From Dipetalonema caudispina (taxonomy: Eukaryota; Nematoda; Chromadorea; Rhabditida; Onchocercidae), in the NCBI GenBank assembly GCA_013365325.1, contig JABVXV010000048.1, positions 124,001-188,000 on the forward strand: 64,000 nt of DNA, given 5' to 3'. The stretch's first letter is position 1, and each line of letters begins with the position of its first letter. Under the pieces are notes generated by a model. That model saw nothing but the letters and a program-made list of their open reading frames with translations. It had not been told where the DNA came from and searched no databases. Position numbers and translations under genes: made by a program. This document shows, one piece after another, positions 24,823 to 37,473 of this stretch.

Positions 24823-27800
24823 CAAAGTTTTTTTTGCATTTGTTTTTCGTAGAAATACATATCTCCGAACATAGATGTTGCATAAAAAAGATACCAAATA
24901 GAAATATATGGTACTCTCTAATTTTCTATGATCCGAGATGACAGCCTAGGATAGTTTCGTGTGACCTTATCGAATGATGACCTTATCGTATTGTTCAACA
25001 ATTTCGTTTTAATGTTTTGCAGTAAAATGTATGCAAGGTATATGCTCCACTGCTTTTTCTTCTTTTTTCTTTGGCTTGTCACTTCACCAATAATATAAAT
25101 ATCAAAGATCGATAATTTATAATAGTGTTTAAGTTTTTTTTGCATCGAATTAATTTATGATTTGCCAAATTTAAAGTGAAAATCAGAAATGAGAGGGGAA
25201 TATTTTTGTGTCATTGCGGCATTGTTATGCAAATATAATCAGTGAAGTTTGACGTTTGCTAAATCTCTCCAAATGATCATTTTATTTAAAAATCAAAAAA
25301 CATTTTCAAATTCGGTTGCTCGACATATTTATTGAATTAAATTAATATAAAACACTAATTGAAGAATTATTGATATGACTGTTAAGGAGTAGAAGACAAT
25401 ATAGGTAATGGCTGTTTAGTTTCCAAATCAATAAGAAACAATTCATTCTTTTTAAAAAATTTTCTTTCTTTAATTGAATTCTGATCGAATCATTAAGAAT
25501 TACTTTATGCTTGGGAAAATGAATCAGAAACCGAATCTCTTAGGATTGGAAGGTTTTGAAATTTTCCGGTTTCAAATATTAACGGTGGAAGGAAACAAAA
25601 TGTGATAGTAGATGTTAGCCAATGTAACGATTGAATTTAATTATTGCTGATTTTATCTGTTGGTATATGATTATCAGTTATAGTTGATGGAATAACTTAA
25701 ATCTTAATAAGAGGGTCAAATATCGGATAATTAATTCGATGTTAAATTTGCAGTACGGAAATGAGTGCTAATTGCTTGGAATGATTTTACTCAGATATTA
25801 AAATGAGTTTAAAAAAGAAAAAAGGAAAAGATTTTAATAATATTTTGAGTAAAAAGGATTTCATGAAAAAATTGCTCAAACATAGCTTTTTAATCAGTAA
25901 GATAGCTTAATGATATAATAGTTATTACAATGATTAATAAACGATCTGTGCTTTAATTTTATTTAAAAAACACAATTGAATTATTCATTCCTGTGAACAT
26001 GGCTCTTTTATAAGTCATTAAAATAGGACAAGCCAAGTTTTATCAAGTCAATTCCAACTACGAATCATGTTTGTAACGAAGATAGTAACAATTTCGAGAA
26101 GCGAAACGAAATAATTACTTTTACACTTGCGGATGGATTTCATTTCTATCAGATGGTGTTATTTGTTTCAGTGAAGAATAGGTTATCGAAATTGTTTAGT
26201 TCTATTCGTAATGATGCCTAGCTTGGCTACTTAACATAAAGTAGTACAAATACTCCACGATATCATCATTCACTGTCCCAGCCGTTTCGTTTACGTTAAT
26301 CATTTTAACCGAAATGAGGAATTTTTTGGCGTAGAACGAACAAAGGCTAATTTTTGATCAAAGCCATAATCAGTAAAAATGCAGTTCCTTTAAGTTTCCT
26401 ATCTCTTAACGTTGATCGATTTTATGATATTCCTGACTTATTTGATAATCAAATCCTAGTATTTAAAAGTTCAAAAGGTCAAATTTTTAGTTGCGAATTT
26501 TCGAATTTCTTTAAACTTTATGAACTCGCTTCAGTCTCGAGGTTTATTGTTTTGAAATTTCATTCCTTCCTTCGGAAGTTTTCTTGTCAACATCATTTTG
26601 TTAATATCAATACTACTAGCTATCTTATCATTGCAGAATCGGCTCTTCACGAACTCTCAATAATTGCGTAAATTGGATATAACGAAATAGGAAGGAGAGT
26701 GGAAAGGATGTAATATAAGTGGAAGTTGTCAATAAATATGTCTTCAAGTGATAATTTATTTTTTAGATTCGAGAATATAAGAATGTTTTGGTCGATTTTG
26801 AAATGTCAAATGTGTAACCTACTTCTCATATATTAACTCTTAACGTAAACCTGTTTATAGATCAAAAAAGGGAGCAATTGGCTATGGTTAAATTTTGACT
26901 TCAGAGATTTCTTCTGTTTCTTTTTGTGAGTGAGAAAAGAAATGGATAGCTTTTAAGAATAATTTACCAGGAAGAATTGAATTTAGTTAAGGGAACAAAA
27001 GAGATTAGCTACATCCATTAGCTTGTTGCTTCCAATTCCTATCTCAACACTTTGATTTATAAAATCTTTCCTAAACTGGGGACCAGGCCTGTATTATTGT
27101 TCTCATTCATTTATGATCAAGGTTCAATATTTAAATATTCATTTTTTAATTTTTTGAATAAATGAGAGTTGCTTTTTTATGATATCATTATTACGTATAA
27201 CACATAACAATATCTACATCGCGGTTGCATCCCGATAATTTCAGAAACTTTCAATGAAGAAGCAAGAAATTTTTGAAAATTCCATTTTACTATAGGTAAT
27301 TTTAAATGTTATTCAAAATCATTTGCTACAGCACACTTCTCTTCAGTTTCTGCAGTTATCATTTTTCTAAAAGAATAAAGGATGTGATTCTGACTACGTT
27401 GAAATTTCTGCGTTGTATCATTTCTCAAACTGTCAAAAACAAAATGAATGAAAAATATATTGAAATATAAACATTTTTTTAAAGCAATTTTGAAATTGTT
27501 TCATTTCTTTTTTCTTCTACTTCAGAAACAAAAAATATACAACTGAGAGTGAGAATATACTGTTTGTAAATGAATTGCTTCTTCTTATAATCTTCAGCAA
27601 TCTATTGAGTATTGCGCGGAAAATTTAAAATTCACTGTTCTAATTCAAATGTTCATTTTCAATTTCTGAATTCTCAAAATCTTGAAATTTTTGTGATTAT
27701 ATTTATTAATGGACCATCGGAAAATTAGACCAGAAGGAAATGATAATGAGAATGGATGAGAATATTCATTAAATTAGCAAAGTCTTTATTCCAGATTTCG

Positions 27801-28740
27801 TTTAAAAATTGAATTTATTCACTTCACTCAAAATGATTTAGAAAAGAGTAAAATTAAGGATTAGAGCAATGATTGGAAAAAAGGCATAAAGTTTACTTTG
27901 CTATCATCTAGTAGTATATAATTCGATTTTATGCAAAATATTTATAAAATCAATTTTTTTAATCATTTAAAACAAATATTTGAAAATGTTGTGGTTTTTT
28001 GCAGACTTTATAAGGTGGATAATTAGAAATGGTAATATCTATTTATTTCTATTTCATTTATGAATAGCATTTGTTGTTTTAAATTATACCAACATTTCAA
28101 GGTTTACATTTCACATAATTTTTATTTGGTATTAGTTCAGATGCTAGCAGAAACAATCGATGAATAGTAGTTTATACCGGATATATCGCATGTCCGTCTT
28201 TTGAAGTTGAAATTTCTGCAAATAGTCAGCGCGTTTATTCTATTTATCAAAATCATTTTGAAAGTATCTCTCAATTTTATCATTCAAAAGACATTTTTTT
28301 CGTAGGAGTGAGTTGTTAATTAGCTTAATTAGGAGTAGCAAAAATCATTTTGTATGGAATTTGAAGATGTGTAAAATCGATGAAAATTTATTAATTTAAA
28401 AAGTGAAAAGCTATCAAGTGTATAGTGATTGATGCCGGAATCGCACATTCTTGCTTTATAAATGGAGTTTATTTAAACAAAAAATAGTTTTTATTAATAT
28501 TGTAGGTTAACTTGAATTATGTGAGTAATTTAAACTTTGAAAAGTACTTAAATATTTCTGCAAAATGAGTATTTGCATTGTAACTTTTGACAAAAATATA
28601 TAAATGATATAAGGACTCGAAGTTTCACAAGATAACGAAAATGAAGATGAGAATCCTCTTCGTTGTACTTATTGAAGTTTAATATTGTTGCATAATGTTA
28701 TAGTCCGGAATTCTACTGTGATGCGATGTCAAAGCAATCA

Positions 28741-29130
28741 TTTGCATAAATAGTTAACTGAAGAAAAAAGAGCCATCGATGTCCACAGGATGTCCTTTAA
28801 TGTCACCCTAGTGATATGTTTTTAAATATATTCCTGTTAAAAATTTAAATATATTCCAGTGAATCTGGCCTGAAATTTCTTGTGCACATCACCTATCTCT
28901 TCAAATAGTGCACTTTTAGGCTCTATTTGAAGCCATATCATACATATTCATCTTATCATTTGTATGAATAATTAACTAAAAAATCAGAAAAAAGTCAATG
29001 ATGCTCATAGAATCCTTTTCAATGTTTGTCTATCGATATACTTACTCTTCAATATATTCTCAAAGAATTATTTACCCTAAAACTTCTTTTCCATTTTGTT
29101 GTCTCTTCAAATAGTGCAATTTCAGGCCTA
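28741..29130. repeat. Diverged local duplication, about 190 bp per copy
   Basis: 28741-28930 and about 28958-29130 share ordered blocks: TTTG(C/T)AT(A/G)AATA.TTAACT, a GAAAAAAG segment, TT.AATGT, and CTCTTCAAATAGTGCA near each end. The copies are diverged and gapped. Confidence 0.6.
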
Positions 29131-29365
29131 ATACCCTCATTTGTTCTTAACATTTGTTTCCCTTGTTAAACTTGAAAAATTTTCAAGAAAAGTTCTTTAA
29201 AGTGATAATTCTTATTCTCAAATGCCTTTCTTCCTGTATTAAGAGTAAAATAACAGCACGAAACCTTTACCGATCTCATCCATAATTCTAAAATTATCCA
29301 TAAACTATTTAAAAAATCATTTTTAAAACCAAATGAGGAACAAATTGTAAATAGGAATTTTGAAG

Positions 29366-29388
29366 GGAGAGAGAGAGAGAGAGAGAGA
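29366..29388. repeat. (GA)n microsatellite
   Basis: GA dinucleotide run in intergenic DNA. Confidence 0.93.
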
Positions 29389-31735
29389 AAGGAAAGAAAA
29401 ACCAATACTTTGCGTGTATTCTACAAAGATGATATAAATAGAGGAAGTTTGCAAAATTTTATTTAAATTGATAGCTATTACTCCAGGGAATACCGTACAA
29501 ATAGCAAGTAGGAAGACGAGTTAAAATGCAGCCATTTAATTTACGGATTTGCAGAAACCACTCGTTGAGTGGTTTGGTTCTACGCCAGCTCTTATTAATG
29601 CTTCATTTTGATGAATAAACAACTGCAACAGCTGAATCATTGGAAATTCTTAATCATCCGTATTTTTATTTTTCTCATTTTTATGTTAATTTACTTGAAA
29701 ACGGCATGATTGATTAAGTTTCATTTCGAACTAATCGAGTAGTTTCAAATTTTTCAATTATTTTCTATCGAATAGTTTCAAATCCTTCAGCATAATGCTT
29801 TCTTTTCTTCACCATTTATTACTTTTCATCGCTTATTTATTTTTTTATAACTAAAATATCTGTGTTTATCAATTGTACAAATCGGTGGGATATCTTTCAA
29901 GTAGCGATTTTATTATCGTGTACATTAAGTTGTTTCATTAAATTAAATCAATTAGGAAATTATAAAAGTTCATGATAAGATACCAATGATTTGAAATGTG
30001 GTTAACTTGTGAGATTTCACATACGCTAAGTGAGATGAAACATTTTCTCATTCGTTTATTCAAAATTTCATTACATTTATCTGTTAGAATTTAGTGTTAT
30101 TTATCCATAAATAAATTATCACATTCGAAGTTTTAAATAGCATTCTAAGAAACAAAAAAAAAAAAAAAAAAAAATACAATTGCAAAGTTATAAATGAGAA
30201 AGTTTTACTAAATGTAATGAAACCACATTAATGAGACCATAGCAGATCGTCAAGTGTGGAATTTTTTTTTTTCGAATTTAATATATCCTATAGAAATAGA
30301 AATTTGTGTTTCATTTGCAAAAATTTTCTTTTATTATTTATCAAAAGTCAAAAGTTAACAAATGCAAAAAATTAATGATCCCTCGTTCTCCACCAAAAAT
30401 CAAATTTTAATAATTTTTGAAGGTAGAAATATTTTTAGAAATCTCAGAAGCTTTAATTAATTGTCACGGCAAGTAATTTACGAGTACTTAGTGTCATCTG
30501 AAAATTATAATATTATCATTTGTTGTATGCAAAACATTATCTCATACTGTTAATTGTTAATTATGCATACATTAAAATTCATTTAGCGTCAAAAAAATTT
30601 AGCATATTTGAAAGACCTATCTTTATCATAACGATGACACCTTTCATTACTAATATATTTGATCTGTGATTATCAAATCTGAACAATTCTAGATTTCATT
30701 GACCTTTCTATCACAACTGATCATCTTGTTCTGAAACACATACTTGTTAATACGAAAATTAGCTAGACGCTTCACATGAACTGTGAAAGTTTTCAGCTTC
30801 ATCAAAAGAATCGATGTAATAATATGCTTACATTTTCAAAAAAAAAAAAAAAAAAAGAAGTTCCCACAAGTTGAGTCAATGAAATATCAATTCATAACCA
30901 TTACAAATGTTATTTTCCACTTTTTATCAACAATTTCTCTATTTGATCCTTCAAATTCTATTAATTAAATTATGCACTGAACTATGTATCCTTCCATCTT
31001 ATTCCTTTTTCTCTCAGATTCTCCTAGTAGACAGTACTGTAATCAATAACAATACTTCAATTCTCGAAGAAGAACTTAGTATCCTTTCTTGAAATTTCAT
31101 CATTTGAAGAAATATTAAAACATTTTTTCATATAAAGGACGAAAATACATTTTATAAAACAAGAACTACGAAGGATTTTATTTTTATTGCAAAAAAAGCT
31201 TTTGTCTCTTTGCAGTATCATCAAAAGACACTATCAAACTGACGGGGACAAAATTCAGCAATTGCTGTGGATGTAGTGGTTGTCAGTGGTAAATAATATC
31301 CAGTAAAGAGGTGCGTGGACGAAATGTGCGTTGGCTCAGAGTCCGGTTTATGCCGATTAAGTGAACTAACTTCAGCTCAGCTTGGCTTCACTAGGCAACT
31401 GGTACATTGTCTTCATATCAAGATGACAAATTTTTGATGAAATAATGAATTCCACCCGAAAATGATCGATTTTATGTTTCGCATTTTTGCATTTAAATAT
31501 GAAGAGTGTGAGTTATGAACATAAGTTTGCTCGGAGAAAGGTCAGAGTTTATAATAGTACAGTCTGATGAACTCGATCGTCTCAGTAGCATCGGTAGTAT
31601 ACGTTAGGATCTGACATTTCTACGTTTCTTATAACATTAAAGAATACTTAGGATCAAATATTCAATAGAAGAGGAATGTGAGGAAAATATTAATTAATCA
31701 AAGTAACCTTTGATTAATTTGATGTGATAATTAAG

Positions 31736-34700
31736 ATGATAAAAAACCAAATGGCATTTCAGGTTCACCATACGGCTCTACCGCATATCAGTCTCTTGAT
31801 CGCTGCTGCATGTTATATCGTTGTGGGCACTTTATCCTTTACAGCATTTTGTTACATTGACGATCGTGTAGAGATAGATGGCAACACATTGGCTGAGTAA
31901 GCAAGTATAAACAAACTTTTTGCTGAAATCAAATCAATTGATTTGATCTCTCCAGTTGTCAGTCTTCCCTATTCAACTATCATAACAATGGCCTCATGAA
32001 ATATCGAATGTGTTCGATATATTTGGGTTGGACATAAGATGATATGATGTTTAAATTATGAATTTCGGAATTTTTAAAAAAAAATTGCAGTTCGAAAGCT
32101 TAAAGAGTTATGCTAGATTTTAGAATGAAGGAAAGTTTAATTGCTGAAACAATTCGATCACGCTTAATGAAAGAACGAAAAGCAGATCTGGAAAAGTCAT
32201 TGGATAATTATGCCTCCAAACTTCACAAAATATTTCAGAAATACGTTCGTCAATCGTTTATAAGAAGGCCAACAATAGTATCGTTTTTTTTTAGTTAAAT
32301 GCATATGCATATCTTATAATAATGTGAAAGTGATACATGCAACAATTCTGTAGCAAATATACGAACATACTCAAATATTATTGCAAATTGTAAAGATATC
32401 ACTATCGTGTAGAAATGAAATTTAGTATATTTTATGGAAATGATCTTGAAGATATTAAAATTATAAATAGAAAGTTATTCAACAATGATTTGTGTGTGTG
32501 TGTGTGTGTTCTTTTCATTTATTTTTTTGTTTTAAAGATAGGAAGATTACATGAAAAGCAACATCTAACATCGAAATTAATGTGGAATTTGTTCTTTGCG
32601 GCAACTTCTTTGACATCCATAGGTGTGTTTTTCTTAATATGCCTTATTTTATAAATATTTTAAACTAGTCATATGGGAGTTTTTTCAAAAATTTAAAACT
32701 GAAGAATTGAAATTTTTTTTTGAAATAGATCAAATAGGAAACAAAATGGTTTATTCGAAGATTCATTATTTTCCCGGAAATAATAGTAATTTTTAGGATA
32801 TGGTAGCAATGTTTCGGATTCATATTTTGCCCGTTTGTTAATCATTGTTTATCTATTTTTTGGTATTCCACTGTTCCTCATTACAATTACCGACTTAGTA
32901 AGTACCAATTTATTTAAGTACTTCAGTCATTGTATTAGAATTAATCGGGCTTGTAGTTTAAAAAAAAAATAATATTTGCATGGTATATCGACTCAATCAA
33001 CGATGTCTGGTTGAAATTCTGTCTCTTTGCTGTATTTTTGAGGAACAAAAATTAAATGGGACCAGGAAATATTAGGAAATAATTTAATTATAATACTTGC
33101 AGTAGCTCAAATTGATAGATTTAAAACCGATTTAAGATATCACATAGATGATAAAATAAGCAAGCAACAATTGTTTTTATAAATTGGATAGGGTGTGGAA
33201 TTTCCGACATTTCTATATCATTTTCATTTCAATTCAAAAGATCAAGTTATCAAAAATTTACAGTTATATTAATTGTAAAAGTGATCGAACATATCAATCG
33301 ACTACTTTTAGGCTAGATTTTTCACCGAATTTATCAATCGATCATATGCAGAAGTGCTGAAGTATAAAGTTATTACAAGTCGTAAACTTAAAAGCCGTTT
33401 CGAAGTGCCAGTCGATGAAATTATCATTTCTGGTGGCGAAGATGAAGTATCTTACCACACTTAAACAGCTACTTTCCTAACTTAAATAGTTAGATTGTGG
33501 AATACCATAATATTGTTGAATTAGGAATTAGTCTTTTGATCATTATTACGATATAAAATTCATATAATCAATCCAATTTCTTCTCATATTCAGCGGGAAA
33601 ATTCGAAAATTTCAGTAAATATCGATTGAACGATCATATATTTCTTTACAGGTAGCAGAATTTTTATGGGCTCATTTGGAAAATGCGCATTTTGTCGAAG
33701 TACCTTTTATTGTAATTTATATTTTGTTATTTGTATATGTAATTAGTGCAAGTTACCTCATTTCATGGATCGAAGGATGGAGCATTTATGATGGTCTTTA
33801 TTTTATTATCGTATCCATGCTTACCATTGGTTTCGGAGGTTATTTTCTTATAATTTTTCTGTTGCAACATGTTACTCTAAGTTGAAAAAGTTTGACTCAA
33901 ACCATTTCGAAGATTCGATCAATTGATTAATAAGCTATCTTTAAATGCACGATGGTTGTATGATTAAAATTAAGTTCAAATTAACGACCAGATTTCTTGA
34001 TGAAGTCATAAACGGTTTCAGATTTAGTACCTCGAAACCAACCGTTCATATTGCTCACATTATTGATCGTATTATTCGGGTTGATCTTAGCTACATCATT
34101 TATTGATGTAGTGGGTACTTATTACATAGATCGATTGCATTTTTTTGGACGTGATCTTCAGCTTCAGGTATTTCTTTTTTCGAATTTTCCTTTTTTTTTT
34201 TGGAGAGATCATTTTATTTTGTAGAAGTCCATCACCCAAACCACTTTATGAGGATTAAACAAAAATCAATTGATACGACAATTTTCAAGCGTTCTGTATC
34301 ATTCAGAGGTATTGTACTTTTCTCTATATGAAGTTAATGAAAGCGCTAACGTATAAACTGATAGCAGGATTCGCTTGAATGGCTCAAAAAAGTGCAACAA
34401 CGACGTTTGATCGCAATGAAACGTGAAGCGATGCGTAAATTATTCGAAACCGTCGCTGCTTTACAACATATGGAAATTGGTGGAATTTCTCGTAATAGTT
34501 ACTCGAAATTCATTATTAATTAATTAAAATAATTCACAAAATATCCTTAGTTTTACTAATGACCGTTACTTTCGTTCTTAGCATGTTTTGATGCTGTTTG
34601 TGAATGTATGTTGCGAATTATAAGCTGCAAACATTTATATTTACTCTGCGATACGAATTGTTTTTATTGCTGTTACAGTAATACTACTAGAAAAAATATT

Positions 34701-36708
34701 TTCAGATTTCCGATTACAACAAAACCGAACCGAAATAAAGAACACCCTGTTGATGAGTATATTACATTATCTCATAAATTTACTGATTAGATTAGAATTA
34801 AATGATTAACATCTTTCAGAATCTTTCTGAAGAATTACAACTTCTCACCTGGTTTACTTGTTAATTGCGATAAAGTTTTCTCAATTTGCTCATTAAAATA
34901 ATAGGATATTTGCATATGAATACATAAATATTTCAACAAATTGCATGCTAAACTATCCACTAATTTATTCACCATCTCTATCTATTTCATATTTTTCTAG
35001 ATCTTCCTCATCCGCCACGAAATTTAAGAGCGATTGATTCGACAGCTGATTCTATAGTTCTTAAATGGGATCCTCCATTACATGATAATGATGGAAAATC
35101 CTTCTGGTATACAATTACTTATCAAATAAGGTTCGTGTCTTTTTTTTTTTCTCTCTGTCTTTATTTATCATCAAAATTATTAAAACTTCACTACTTTCTT
35201 TCGATACCATGTATTGTTTATGCTATCATTTGTTTATAAAGTTTGGAAATGTCTTATAATATGATTGATACAGAACACCTCGAAGTCGAAAAAATCCTGC
35301 AACAGCAATTAATTTTATCACTGATGAACATTATGTAGTAACTGGTTTACGTTCCTTTACCCTGTATGGATTTTCGGTTACAACAACAACCAGATTTGGA
35401 AGTAGCAAACCGATCACATGCTATGAATATACTGGTATATTTTTCATATCTTTCTCATATTTTATCTAATTTTGATCACGGAAACGGTTCTTTTTTTTTC
35501 TTTTTTTTTTTCGGTACCTGTTAATTTTAATGGAATAGCTGGATGGCTTATGTTACTTCAGTACTACCATTGCACTGTTTCAGTTGATAAATGATATGAA
35601 ATTGATCAATCCATTCATTTATCTATTTCATCTTTTAAAAGTTGATTTCAAATTACTTTGAAAATTTCAGAACCATGCACTGTTCCACAATCTTTATCAC
35701 TAGAAACATTAAGCTGTGAAATGGCGACGTTTGTATGGGATTCTCCACATAAAAATATTGCACCTGAGGTAAAACTGTTAATTATAAAATTGTAGTTTCT
35801 GTCATTCTAAATTCCGAATTATACTGTTTTCAAAATATTCAATCTAATTTCATTTATAAATCTGTAAATTTCATTACTCAATGATAAAAAATGAAACGCT
35901 ACAAGTCTAAGTCGAAAATTGCTTTGACTAATTTTCTGAAAAGTTACAGTCCTTACCTGACTTGCCTGTTAATTACTGTATTTCTTAAAAGTTTGCTCAA
36001 TTTGCTCATTAAAATGATTTGCTCCTCTTTTTTAATTAAAATCTTTCAGAAAGTGGTGCATAATTGATGAACATATATGTAAAAAGTACGAATAATTACA
36101 AATGACATATATTTTGATATAATTAATTTTTTTTAGAATTATACACTTCTACTTAGTCAAGATCCAGCACCAAAATTTTCTTCTTGGCAAACTTATTATT
36201 GTGGTAACAATAAACGTTTCACAGTAACTGAACTTATGCCGAATACCAGATAAGTTTTATAATTTACCTTTTGCTTATTTTATAGTTGGAGAGTTTTGGT
36301 GGTGAAATAAGTTAACTAAATGAATTTGGTTTCTGGCAAAGATATGAAGGAAGAAAGCTAAGTGCAAAATGCATAAAAATATTAAGTTTAGTGTGATATG
36401 GACGAGGTTATCACTGCCATCGTAACTATAATAAAACATTTCGTTCGATTCAAAAGATTTTTGAATATTAATTGCTAAACCGATAATTATGCAAGAACAA
36501 AAAGCCCTACAAATTCTAGTAATTGTATGATTCATCAAATCGAATTTTATTTTTTAGGTATGTAGTGTGTGTTACAGCGCGACACAATTCTGGTTTAGCA
36601 ACAATGTCGAAAAGTTTACGATTTAAAACGAAGCGGCATTGGTTCAACGAAGATGACACTTGTCAGTCGTCAAGCAATCCGAACAAGCCTTCCAAATCTT
36701 CATTTTAG
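31736..36708 (+). CDS. Two-pore (TWK/K2P) potassium channel fused to two FN3 domains
   Basis: Fourteen exons: 31736-31896, 32124-32277 (or to 32244), 32538-32622, 32797-32897, 33312-33446, 33652-33838, 34022-34167, 34368-34491, 34582-34605, 35001-35130, 35274-35434, 35671-35768, 36137-36249, 36558-36708 (TAG); about 589 residues. M1 is [20 protein letters not shown]. Pore loop 1 carries TSIGYGS (split over exons 3 and 4), followed by M2 and M3. Pore loop 2 carries LTIGFGD, then M4 (about 285-305). These are K2P signatures: two such subunits form a leak K+ channel in the plasma membrane. After a basic linker ([18 protein letters not shown]) the frame enters FN3-1 (starts [24 protein letters not shown]) and FN3-2 ([36 protein letters not shown]). 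FN3 domains after M4 should be cytoplasmic. The start could be Met at 31736 or 31751, or an upstream exon. The last intron starts AT, not GT (see findings). Confidence 0.82.
32491..32509. repeat. (GT)n microsatellite in channel intron
   Basis: TGTG run of about 19 bases just upstream of the 3' splice site of exon 32538-32622. Confidence 0.9.
34806..36045. repeat. Paired intronic repeat in the channel gene
   Basis: About 34815-34905 and 35930-36025 share a diverged block: ACCTG, then CTTG(T/C)(C)TGTTAATT, then TTGCTCAATTTGCTCATTAAAAT (written here as overlapping parts CTCAATTTGCTCATTAAAAT). The copies lie in two different introns, same orientation. It is probably an old dispersed repeat or local duplication. 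Confidence 0.55.
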
Positions 36709-37473
36709 AAATTCAACTTTGCTGCTATATTACTATCACCTCACCCATAAATTTTCAGTAATTAATCTTCTAATTTAGAAACATTTGCATATAATTGGCC
36801 TATTTTACTCACTAGTAACTTCTTAAAAATTGCCTGTGTTCATTCATAATTCAAAATAGCGGAGAAAATCAAAAATCGTTTAAAATGAAATCAAAATTCT
36901 TCAAGTCTTTAGCTTGCAACATTATTTATCTTTAGTTTATTTCAAGTTAATTCAGTAGATTAAAACTACTGCCAAACATACGAAGTGATCCACTAAACAA
37001 TTAGCTTTATTTTGAAAACATCGAAAATACTGGCCTAAAATTTTCCCTTAAGCCTTTTTATTTCCAAGCCCATTTTCTTGTCTCTATACTTTATTCTCAG
37101 GTAAATATATCCATTTTGGATTGATTGTGTCATCTAAAAGTATTGCTAAACGCAGGATAATTTATATGTAACATTTAAGCATCAGCTAGACAATTTATGA
37201 TGCCACAAAAGCAAGAAGAATTTATTTTTTAAAACTCAAAATTACTATTACATTTCTAAAATCATTTCTACCATGCATCACAAAAATTCCATCTTGAATT
37301 TGCTCAAAAAGTAAAATGATAATTTTTTGAACTCATCTGATTCACCGAATACACAACTGCAAATATTTGGCAAATTACTTCTGCTGATTTGAATATTTAA
37401 TTTAAATTTGAAAAATTTTAATATAATATATGTTCAATGTACAATGAATTAGTGATCATCTTCTAGAAATTTA
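36709..37473. other. Intergenic gap between channel and REEP genes
   Basis: AT-rich, no coding signal seen. It holds the 3' UTR of the channel gene and the leader of the REEP gene. A possible trans- or cis-splice acceptor (CTTCTAG) lies at 37460-37466, eight bases before the REEP ATG. Confidence 0.55.

Larger units (their letters stand above)
23805..31735. other. Gene-poor 7.9 kb region between divergent Tudor and K2P genes
   Basis: No exon chain was recognised on either strand. It contains GTTA and GATG-type short repeats near 24130-24340, a 98-bp tandem duplication at 24630-24822, a diverged local duplication at 28741-29130, a GA microsatellite at 29366-29388 and a perfect hairpin at 29555-29575. 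One 105-codon ORF (26354-26671) looks like random AT-rich frame. The right end, where composition becomes less AT-rich (31220-31620), probably holds promoter and 5' leader of the channel gene. Confidence 0.5.

Noticed and set aside
26354..26671. 105-codon plus-strand ORF
   Set aside because: Phe/Ser/Ile-rich composition of random AT-rich frame, no domain, no plausible neighbouring exons.
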